Positions 1 through 6,367 of a stretch of DNA of 30,267 bases are shown here, one piece after another. The notes below the pieces were generated by a model. It was not told where the DNA came from and did not search any database. It worked only from the letters and a program-made list of their open reading frames with translations. Origin of the DNA: a virus. The stretch spans positions 1 to 30,267 of IMG/VR virus record IMGVR_UViG_3300021356_000111. One strand, 5' to 3'. Position numbers and translations under genes: made by a program. Each line of letters opens with the position of its first letter. Position 1 is the stretch's first letter.

Positions 1-183
1 CTTGCGACTTTTTTTGCTCAATCTTTCGAGATTGGTCCTGGTCATAAAGGCGCACAAAAGAAAGAGAAGCTTTACAAAAAAGGTAAGGGTACAGATAACC
101 CATACGAAAAAGAAATCTTTCTCAAGCGCACAGGTCCTCAACTTCCTCTAGCCAAAAAGAAATCTAAAAAACGTTATGGCTAA
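1..183 (+). CDS. C-terminal end of a basic protein (5' end outside window)
   Basis: An open frame runs from base 1 to a TAA at 181-183 and gives about 60 residues; the start lies left of the window. The visible tail is rich in lysine and ends AKKKSKKRYG. It overlaps the next gene by 8 bases, which suggests translational coupling. In T7-like phages the portal and scaffolding genes lie just before the capsid gene, so a head-assembly role is possible. The visible part has no motif that I can assign, so the function is unknown. It resembles the other small basic proteins in this window only in composition. Confidence 0.6.
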   Translation, partial: LATFFAQSFEIGPGHKGAQKKEKLYKKGKGTDNPYEKEIFLKRTGPQLPLAKKKSKKRYG

Positions 184-337
184 ACCCGGACTCTATGCAA
201 ACATCCACGCCAAGCGCAAGCGTATTGCTGCTGGTAGTGGTGAGAAAATGAGGAAGCCTGGTACCTCCGGTGCTCCTACTGCTGCCAACTTCAAGCGTGC
301 AGCAAAAACAGCTAAGAAGCGTAAATACGCAGCTTAA
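176..337 (+). CDS. Small basic phage protein, DUF6321-like
   Basis: This 53-residue protein starts at an ATG that overlaps the preceding stop by 8 bases. Its core reads YANIHAKRKRIAAGSGEKMR, followed by a KPGT-type turn. I recognise this block from small proteins of many marine phages annotated as DUF6321; the family name is from memory. The function of that family is not known to me. The protein is strongly basic and ends KKRKYAA. The small protein at 19897-20034 ends in the same RKYAA. Its place between head-assembly genes and the capsid gene suggests a virion or head-assembly role, but that is inference. Confidence 0.7.
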   Translation: MAKPGLYANIHAKRKRIAAGSGEKMRKPGTSGAPTAANFKRAAKTAKKRKYAA

Positions 338-344
338 GACTATT

Positions 345-400
345 CGTACGTTCATCCCATTTGGGACGCATGCTGCCTAACCATGGAACGGGGGTTAGGT
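345..400 (+). promoter_or_regulatory. Candidate glutamine-II riboswitch (Downstream-peptide RNA)
   Basis: A short hairpin (TCCC 355-358 with GGGA 363-366) is followed by GACGCATG. A second stem pairs CCTAACC (376-382) with GGTTAGG (393-399). Its loop carries GAACG (386-390), which is complementary to CGTTC (349-353), giving an H-type pseudoknot. The elements CGTTCATCCC, GGGACGCATG and ATGGAACGGG match my memory of the Downstream-peptide motif, the glutamine-binding RNA of marine cyanobacteria and their phages, which precedes short ORFs. A short ORF does follow here. The 3' arm contains TTAGG, the only Shine-Dalgarno-like stretch nearby, so ligand binding could hide it. Rfam was not searched. 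Confidence 0.75.
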
Positions 401-418
401 TTAATCTTGTACGAACTC

Positions 419-526
419 ATGTCCATCAATCTTATTCGTTTCCTTGCATCACAGAAGAAGCGCGCACAGCGTTATCACACTGACAAGCTTCGCTACCGTG
501 GTGTAGTGTATAAAGAGATCGACTGA
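419..526 (+). CDS. 35-aa riboswitch-linked peptide, DUF4278-like
   Basis: This short ORF lies directly downstream of the pseudoknot RNA. It encodes MSINLIRFLASQKKRAQRYH and ends KLRYRGVVYKEID. The LRYRGVVY part resembles the start of DUF4278 proteins (L-x-YRG-x-x-Y), which are common in cyanobacteria and cyanophages. The start is uncertain. The ATG at 419 has no close Shine-Dalgarno sequence. A TTG at 407 in the same frame sits 7 bases after AGG. An in-frame ATG at 383 lies inside the pseudoknot. Its position under a likely glutamine sensor suggests that expression depends on host nitrogen state. The biochemical function is unknown. Confidence 0.65.
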   Translation: MSINLIRFLASQKKRAQRYHTDKLRYRGVVYKEID

Positions 527-691
527 TCCGTAAAAGCGGCAAGGGAGGTGCAATGCCTCCCATCAGTATTGGCTTTGGCCCCTTACGAGGGATACCCTTA
601 GCCGTCTAGACGGTGGGATAGACCACACAATAAATTTAAATTCTAAACGTTTAGAGCAAGTCAATCCTTATTAACTTACTCTTTTTTAACA
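527..691 (+). promoter_or_regulatory. Structured leader of the capsid gene
   Basis: This stretch has no ORF but several symmetric elements. A hairpin at 543-561 pairs GGGAGGT with GCCTCCC. CCCTTACGAGGG at 581-592 can form a small stem. CCGTCTAGACGG at 602-613 is a perfect 12-base palindrome and TCTAAACGTTTAGA at 642-655 a perfect 14-base palindrome. AATTTAAATT lies at 633-642. The capsid start follows a TTACTCTTTTTTAACA tract without a Shine-Dalgarno sequence. T7 has a strong class III promoter and RNA processing signals here, so a promoter and stabilising 5' structure are plausible. The sequence around 524-548 matches the promoter-like sequence after terL only weakly. Confidence 0.5.
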
Positions 692-1786
692 ATGGCTAAC
701 GCTACCCAAACTGCGCTAGGCCGTGCTAATCTTAGCACCGGCACTGGCTACGATGGTGCTGGCAACAAGTATGAACTTTACCTGAAGCTTTTTTCTGGTG
801 AAATGTTCAAAGGCTTCCAGCATAACACCATCGCTCGTGATCTGGTGATGAAGCGGACTCTGAAGTCCGGTAAGTCCCTCCAGTTCATCTACACCGGTCG
901 TATGGACGCTTCGTTCCACACGCCTGGTACGCCTATTCTTGGCTCTGGTGATCCCCCGGTGGCAGAGAAGACCATCGTGGTTGACGACCTGCTCGTGAGC
1001 AGCGCCTTCGTCTATGACCTCGATGAGACCCTCTCTCACTATGAGCTGCGTGGCGAGATCAGCCGTAAGATCGGCTATGCTCTTGCTGAGCACTATGATC
1101 GCCGCATCTTCCGTGCTATCACCCGTGGTGCACGTGCTGCTCACCCCGTGTCTGCAACCGGTAAGGTTGAGCCCGGCGGTACTCAGATCCAGGTTGGTAC
1201 CGGTACTGGTACTACCGCTGACGCTCTTGACTCTGACAAGATCGTGGCTGCTTTCTTCGATGCTGCTGCTGTCCTGGATGAGAAGGGTCTGTCTCAAGAT
1301 GGCCGCTGCGCTGTCCTCAGCCCTCGTCAGTACTACTCCCTGGTGGAGAACGTCTCCAGCAACGCTTTGATCAACCGTGACATCCAGGGCGACGCTCTGC
1401 AAGATGGCAACGGCATCATGAGCATTGCCGGTATCAAGATCTTCAAGTCCATGAACATCCCGTTCCTGGGCAAGTATGGTACTGCTTCTACCATTGATAA
1501 CGCTGGCTCCTTCGTGGGTGCTGACGTCGAAGCTACTGCTACCGGCGAGAACAACCCCTACGGTGCTGCTGACGACTTCGACACCTCCTGTGGCCTGATC
1601 TTCCAACGTGAAGGCGCTGGTGTTGTTGAAACCATTGGACCCCAGGTTCAAGTCACCTCTGGTGATGTCTCCGTGATTTATCAGGGCGACGTCATCCTGG
1701 GCCGTCTTGCCATGGGTACCGACTACCTGAACCCTGCTGCTTGTGTGGAACTCCACGCTACCAGCACTGCCGGTTCTGCATTCTGA
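692..1786 (+). CDS. Major capsid protein (T7 gp10-like)
   Basis: This 364-residue protein is close in length to T7 gp10A (about 345). Landmarks agree with that family: LYLKLFSGE near residues 29-37, SGKSLQF followed by GR, KTIVVDDLL, and VYDLDETLSHYELRGE. It forms the icosahedral shell with the HK97 fold, as known for the family. The gene uses strongly preferred, GC-ending codons compared with its neighbours, as expected for the most abundant virion protein. This bias also leaves the opposite strand open for nearly the whole gene. There is no Shine-Dalgarno sequence before the ATG. A strong intrinsic terminator follows the stop. I saw no slippery sequence for a gp10B-type frameshift. Confidence 0.95.
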   Translation: MANATQTALGRANLSTGTGYDGAGNKYELYLKLFSGEMFKGFQHNTIARDLVMKRTLKSGKSLQFIYTGRMDASFHTPGTPILGSGDPPVAEKTIVVDDLLVSSAFVYDLDETLSHYELRGEISRKIGYALAEHYDRRIFRAITRGARAAHPVSATGKVEPGGTQIQVGTGTGTTADALDSDKIVAAFFDAAAVLDEKGLSQDGRCAVLSPRQYYSLVENVSSNALINRDIQGDALQDGNGIMSIAGIKIFKSMNIPFLGKYGTASTIDNAGSFVGADVEATATGENNPYGAADDFDTSCGLIFQREGAGVVETIGPQVQVTSGDVSVIYQGDVILGRLAMGTDYLNPAACVELHATSTAGSAF

Positions 1787-1806
1787 TAACACTTTTGTTG
1801 TTTACT

Positions 1807-1832
1807 GGGGCTCCTTCGGGGGCCCTTTTTTT
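1807..1832 (+). terminator. Intrinsic terminator after the capsid gene
   Basis: GGGCTCC (1808-1814) pairs with GGGGCCC (1819-1825) across a TTCG tetraloop with one G-T pair, and seven T residues follow (1826-1832). This is a classic rho-independent terminator. T7 has its single late terminator (T-phi) at the same place, after gene 10. Partial readthrough would set the ratio of capsid to tail proteins. Confidence 0.9.
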
Positions 1833-1841
1833 ATAGTTATT

Positions 1842-2462
1842 ATGGCAACTCCTTCATACGCAACGTCCACCGAACTGGATGCTGTTAACTCAATCCTAAT
1901 GAGTATCGGTGAGTCTCCGGTCAATACTCTTGATACGCAAAGTCCTGAAGTTGTTATTGCTCTGAGCACTCTCCGACAGGTGTGCCGTGAAATCCAATCA
2001 GAGGGTTGGAGCTATAACACTGAATATGAATACCCATTTGTCCTTAATTCACAGCAGGAAGTGATCATTCCTGTTTCTGTTCTACAGCTTGATGTGAACA
2101 GGTACAAGCATCATGACACTTATGATGTGGTACGTCGTGAGGGTAAACTTTATGATCGTTACAATCACTCATTTAAATTCACTGGCATCGAGACTCTTTA
2201 TTGTGATGTAGTGTGGTTCTATGAGTTCGCTGATATTCCTCAAGCTTTCCGAGATTACATTACTGCACGATCTGCCCGTATTGCAGCAGGTCGTATGGTG
2301 AGTGACACTGACACTGTTAAAATCCTTCAAACTGACGAGGCACTTATGCGTGCCGTGGCGCTTGAATATGATACTAACCAGTCTGACTATAACGTGTTTA
2401 ACTCCAGTGATCTGCGAAACCCTTACACCAGCTATAAACCGTTCCAAGCTCTAGCACGATAA
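1842..2462 (+). CDS. Tail tube protein A (T7 gp11-like)
   Basis: This 206-residue protein matches gp11 of T7 (196 aa) in the N-terminal pattern ELDAVNSILMSIGESPVNTL, followed by REIQSEGW. In T7 this protein forms the adaptor ring between portal and nozzle. The frame is open upstream to 1743, but that stretch overlaps the capsid gene and runs through the terminator. The ATG at 1842 (MATPSYATSTELD) is the sensible start. The leader is a T-rich tract without a Shine-Dalgarno sequence. The stop overlaps the next start by one base (TAATG). Confidence 0.92.
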   Translation: MATPSYATSTELDAVNSILMSIGESPVNTLDTQSPEVVIALSTLRQVCREIQSEGWSYNTEYEYPFVLNSQQEVIIPVSVLQLDVNRYKHHDTYDVVRREGKLYDRYNHSFKFTGIETLYCDVVWFYEFADIPQAFRDYITARSARIAAGRMVSDTDTVKILQTDEALMRAVALEYDTNQSDYNVFNSSDLRNPYTSYKPFQALAR

Positions 2463-5227
2463 TGGCAGCAATTAACCAACGTATTCCCAATTTCTTGGGT
2501 GGTGTATCACAACAACCCGACTTCGTTAAATTTCCTGGACAACTTAGAACCTGTCACAATGCTCACCCTGATGTAACCTTTGGCCTGGTCAAGCGTCCTC
2601 CTGGCGAATATGTTGGTACATTGACTGGTGCTGAGAGTGGCGGATACTGGTTTGAGATTGACAGGGACAGTGATAAGAAGTATATTGTTCAAGTCACTTC
2701 TACTCCTGAAATCAAAGTTTGGGATCTAGCTACTGGAGCTGCTCAAACCGTTAACTTAGCTTCTGGTGTCACTTATAATTATCTTACTAGATCTGGTGCA
2801 GCTACAAAACCCCTTAGTGTTTTAACAATCAACGATTACACGTTTATTGCTAACCCTGATGTTACTGTTGGTACTGCTCGTACTACGGACAGCTTTGGCA
2901 GTTCCTATGGTTTTGTAACTCTTAATACTGTTACCTATAATAGTGAGTATGTGGTTGCTCTTGACAACCCAAACATCACTACCACCACTAAATACAGAGC
3001 AAAGACAGTAAGCGTTGTTAAGACAGGTACTAGCAGTGCAACCTGGACTGATGAAAATGATGCTGCTGAACAGCAAGGCCAAGAGACTGTAATCAGTAGC
3101 ACAGCAGGCAGTGTTGGTGTCGAAGTTACTGTTACTGTTTCTGGTGCAATCTATGCTGATGGTACTAGCGATTATGACAGCGCTTACTATGCTACTGTTG
3201 TGTTGGTTGATGGCGGTGACGACGTCACTGATGGATCTACCTTTACTGTTGATGTTGAAGGTGTGAGCTACACTGTTGAGATCACAGGTGTTGTTCCTTA
3301 TGCTTCCTACGTTGACAACAATGCTGCTTACTACCGTACACCTAAAGACCAGAACGAAGGTGAGCTGAACATTGATAGCGTTCTTGGTGAACTCGCTGAC
3401 GCTATTGAAGCTAAGTACACTAACGTTACGGCTACTCCTATTGGTTATGGTATTTACATCACAGCCAATACGGGAAGCTTTGATTCAATCACTGTACGAG
3501 GTGGTGTAGCTAGTGACGCTTTGTACGGCTTTACAGATAGTATTCAAAACGTTGCACGGCTTCCTGCCGAATGTAAGCATGGATACAAAGTTAAAGTATC
3601 CAACACAGAAGCAACTGAAGATGACTACTATGTAGAGTTCATCGCTGACGATGAAGACCAAGGTAGTGGTTCTTGGGAAGAGACTGTAGCCGGTGGCATT
3701 GACGCAGGGTTTAATTATACAACCATGCCTCACGCCTTGGTTAACAACCTTGATGGAACCTTTACTTTTACCACACTTGACCCTACTAACGAGCCTGATA
3801 ATCATTGGGTAGATAGGCAGGCAGGAGACGATGACACTAATCCTATGCCGACTTTTGTTGGTCTTAACATTAGTTCTCTTTTCTTCTACCGTAACAGGCT
3901 TGGTATTATTGCTGATGAACAGGTTGTCATGGGACAGCCTGCTGATTATTTTAACTTCTTTATCACTTCAGCTTTGAGTGTCAGTGATTCAGATCCTATT
4001 GACCTGGCTGCATCTGACATTAAACCTGCACTCATCAACCATGCACTGCCTGTGCAAAGAGGTGTGATGCTGTTTAGCGAGAACGCTCAGTTCATGCTAT
4101 TTACAGATTCAGAAACGTTTAGCCCTGAGACTGCTCAGCTAAAGAAACTCTCTTCCTATGAGTGTAGTGAGGTAGTTCCCCCTGCTGACATGGGTACGTC
4201 TATAATGTTCATATCTAACTCTTCCTCGTTTACTAAGGCATTTGAGATTGAAGTTGGAAGTGAAGATACATCTGATGTTGTAGAGCAGACTAGGGTTGTA
4301 CCTGAGTTTGTTCCTAAAGCTATTACTAAAGTCACTAACTCTACTCAAGATGGTATTGTAACATACTTTGCAAAAAATTCAAAGATTCTATACCATTACA
4401 AATACTACAACGTAAATAACAAACGGGAACAGTCTGCTTGGTATACTTGGGAACTACCTGATGGTATCCAGCATGCTCTCTACACTAGCGGTAGCTTCTT
4501 TGCTGTTACACTGCAAGGATCTGAATACATCCTGTCTAGGCATGAATTGATTACTGAATCTTCTTCTGACAGAAGCTATGTTCTTGGTGTTGGTACACCT
4601 GCATCTCCGTTAACCACAAGTCGTAGGTTTGAAGCTGCTCTAGATAACATGTTTGTTCCTGAGGCAAGCGATAAAAGCTTGTCAAACGGAAACACAACCA
4701 TTACACTACCATACAACGTACAGACTGGTACGGATTATGATTTAGTGATGGTCGTTCTCAGTGGTAATGATACAGGCTATGTAGCATCTCCAGACAATGT
4801 TTCAGGTACTACTGTTACTTTCAATGACATTGATGTAACAAATGCTAATGTAGCTGTTGGTTACAAATATACCACAGAGATTGAACTACCCTCCTATTTC
4901 TACACAACAGCGAAAGGTAGTACGGATGTTGATGGTGATCTACGGATCCATCGTATCAACTTCGAGCTTGGTGTCTCTGGTCCTATGGAGTTCCATCTGA
5001 CTTCTCCTCAAACAGATGACCACGTTCAGTATTGGTCTGGAATTATTGCTGACCTCAGTGATTTCAATACTGTTCCTGCTAAACTTTTTAAACAAGTTAG
5101 TGTACCTATCTATAAACGAAATGGTAACTACAGCTTGATTATTAAAATTCCTGACCCTTTTACCGCTACTATTGTCTCAGGCAGCTGGGACGGACGATAT
5201 GACAACCGAAGGTATGTACGAAAGTAA
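2462..5227 (+). CDS. Tail tube protein B / nozzle (T7 gp12-like)
   Basis: This 921-residue protein begins with INQRIPNFLGGVSQQPD and then VKRPPGEYV, the hallmark start of gp12-type nozzle proteins (GGxSQQPD, then KRPP). It is longer than T7 gp12 (794 aa). The extra length probably comes from Thr/Asp/Val-rich beta-sandwich-like sequence at about residues 180-350. The family forms the tubular tail nozzle that holds the fibres and channels DNA. Translation is probably coupled to gp11 through the TAATG overlap. The 3' end overlaps the next gene. Confidence 0.93.
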   Translation: MAAINQRIPNFLGGVSQQPDFVKFPGQLRTCHNAHPDVTFGLVKRPPGEYVGTLTGAESGGYWFEIDRDSDKKYIVQVTSTPEIKVWDLATGAAQTVNLASGVTYNYLTRSGAATKPLSVLTINDYTFIANPDVTVGTARTTDSFGSSYGFVTLNTVTYNSEYVVALDNPNITTTTKYRAKTVSVVKTGTSSATWTDENDAAEQQGQETVISSTAGSVGVEVTVTVSGAIYADGTSDYDSAYYATVVLVDGGDDVTDGSTFTVDVEGVSYTVEITGVVPYASYVDNNAAYYRTPKDQNEGELNIDSVLGELADAIEAKYTNVTATPIGYGIYITANTGSFDSITVRGGVASDALYGFTDSIQNVARLPAECKHGYKVKVSNTEATEDDYYVEFIADDEDQGSGSWEETVAGGIDAGFNYTTMPHALVNNLDGTFTFTTLDPTNEPDNHWVDRQAGDDDTNPMPTFVGLNISSLFFYRNRLGIIADEQVVMGQPADYFNFFITSALSVSDSDPIDLAASDIKPALINHALPVQRGVMLFSENAQFMLFTDSETFSPETAQLKKLSSYECSEVVPPADMGTSIMFISNSSSFTKAFEIEVGSEDTSDVVEQTRVVPEFVPKAITKVTNSTQDGIVTYFAKNSKILYHYKYYNVNNKREQSAWYTWELPDGIQHALYTSGSFFAVTLQGSEYILSRHELITESSSDRSYVLGVGTPASPLTTSRRFEAALDNMFVPEASDKSLSNGNTTITLPYNVQTGTDYDLVMVVLSGNDTGYVASPDNVSGTTVTFNDIDVTNANVAVGYKYTTEIELPSYFYTTAKGSTDVDGDLRIHRINFELGVSGPMEFHLTSPQTDDHVQYWSGIIADLSDFNTVPAKLFKQVSVPIYKRNGNYSLIIKIPDPFTATIVSGSWDGRYDNRRYVRK

Positions 5228-5660
5228 GTACATCAAACCATGCACTCCTGAACTAGCTCTTAAAGTAGGTAAAACCCTGCGTTGGGAAGACAAACGTGAA
5301 GTAGAAGAGACAACGGGACTGACTGCTCCGGCAGCGGTCCTGGAGTCTTACTACCGATCATCCGTCTCAGTATTCTTTGTGGTACCCAACGGCAAGGCTG
5401 CCGGTGTGGCTGGCATAACTCCAGATAACCTTATTTGGATGCTGTGTACGCAAGCTAGTGAAGAGTATCCCCACACATTTGTTAAAGAAGCGAGACGCTG
5501 GGTACAGAGTCTCCCATGTGAATACTTATGGAACAGGGCTGATATGAGAAACGAAAGTCATATCAAGCTGCTTAAGCTTTTAAAGTTTAAGTTCCTTAGG
5601 TATTATGTAGTTAACGGTGTCCCCTTAATCGAGTTTATGAAATTATGTGCGAACCAATAA
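5199..5660 (+). CDS. gp13-like internal virion / assembly protein
   Basis: This is a 153-residue protein in the position of T7 gene 13. The start chosen is the ATG at 5199 (MTTEGMYESKYIK); the frame also opens at a TTG at 5172. Sequence such as ELALKVGKTLRWEDKREVEE, a hydrophobic strand VSVFFVVPNGKAAGVAG, and then TFVKEARRWV fits the gp13 (DUF2833, acetyltransferase-like) group seen in T7-like phages. In T7 gp13 is needed for a normal internal core, and its chemistry is unknown. The gene overlaps the end of gp12 and the start of the gp14-like gene, so the three are tightly linked. Confidence 0.78.
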   Translation: MTTEGMYESKYIKPCTPELALKVGKTLRWEDKREVEETTGLTAPAAVLESYYRSSVSVFFVVPNGKAAGVAGITPDNLIWMLCTQASEEYPHTFVKEARRWVQSLPCEYLWNRADMRNESHIKLLKLLKFKFLRYYVVNGVPLIEFMKLCANQ

Positions 5661-6334
5661 GCATTGGTATTGCTACGGCAGCTTTTGGTACTATGCAGGC
5701 TGTAGGAGCTTACGAACAGCAAGCAGCTGCAACCGCATACAGCAATGCTGTAGCTCAGCAAGATTATGCTAATCAACTGGCAATCGCAGCAGCTAATGAT
5801 GCTAACAACGGTAATGCTTATGAAGCAGAACTTGAGTCAGTTGCTAGTGCTAAGTCTGCTTACTACTCCCAGCTAAGCGTCAACCAGTCATCAGCTAACA
5901 CAGCTGTTGCAGCTGAAACCAACAAACTTCAAGAAAAGCGCAATGTAGCTTCGTTTGATCAGCAAACAGCTCTAAGCAACGCTATCCAAGCACAAGGTGC
6001 TGTTCTTGCATCAGGTAAAACAGGTCAGTCTCAGTATCTACGGCTACTTGATACTACTCGTCAGCTTGGTTTTGAACAAGCTCAAATTGATCAAACGATT
6101 GCTGATGCAAACCGTGCCACTGGTCTTGCTGTTGAGGGCATCTTGTTAGACCAAACTTCTGCTGATATTGCAGCCTGGAATGGTCTTCCTGCTGACCCCT
6201 TGGCACCTGCTCCTTCTGCCTTGCCTCCAGAGCCTATCATGCAATCAGGTCCTTCTACTCTGGGACTTATTGGCGGTGTTGGTAGTTCTGTTACGGCTGG
6301 AGCATCTACAGGATATTCGCTTTCAAAAGCCTAA
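5645..6334 (+). CDS. Internal virion protein B (T7 gp14-like)
   Basis: This 229-residue, Ala/Gln-rich protein starts MCEPISIGIATAAFGTMQAV, the typical opening of gp14-type core proteins, with a hydrophobic helix at about residues 5-22. The rest is predicted to be mostly helical with Gln/Asn-rich coils, and the end is Gly/Ser-rich. T7 gp14 (196 aa) is ejected first and forms a pore in the host outer membrane, so a similar role is expected. It overlaps the gp13-like gene by 16 bases. No Shine-Dalgarno sequence is seen. Confidence 0.85.
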   Translation: MCEPISIGIATAAFGTMQAVGAYEQQAAATAYSNAVAQQDYANQLAIAAANDANNGNAYEAELESVASAKSAYYSQLSVNQSSANTAVAAETNKLQEKRNVASFDQQTALSNAIQAQGAVLASGKTGQSQYLRLLDTTRQLGFEQAQIDQTIADANRATGLAVEGILLDQTSADIAAWNGLPADPLAPAPSALPPEPIMQSGPSTLGLIGGVGSSVTAGASTGYSLSKA

Positions 6335-6345
6335 GGTAAATTAAC

Positions 6346-6363
6346 TTTTTAATCAATTAAAAA
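6346..6363. repeat. AT-only inverted repeat before the gp15-like gene
   Basis: TTTTTAAT (6346-6353) and ATTAAAAA (6356-6363) are perfect inverted arms separated by CA. The element sits in the only gap between the core genes and ends 4 bases before the next ATG. Without GC pairs it is a weak hairpin. It may be an unwinding or initiation-enhancing tract, or simply AT-rich spacer. Confidence 0.4.
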
Positions 6364-6367
6364 CATC

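Noticed and set aside
716-1792. A 358-codon ORF on the - strand covering almost the whole capsid gene
   Set aside because: It mirrors the capsid gene and results from strong codon bias, which avoids the codons that read as stops on the other strand. It has no start context and its protein is Ser/Thr/Val/Asp-rich without any domain.
1743-1841. Longer version of the tail-tube A protein starting at 1743
   Set aside because: The extension overlaps the capsid end and passes through a terminator hairpin. The conserved gp11 sequence begins just after the ATG at 1842.
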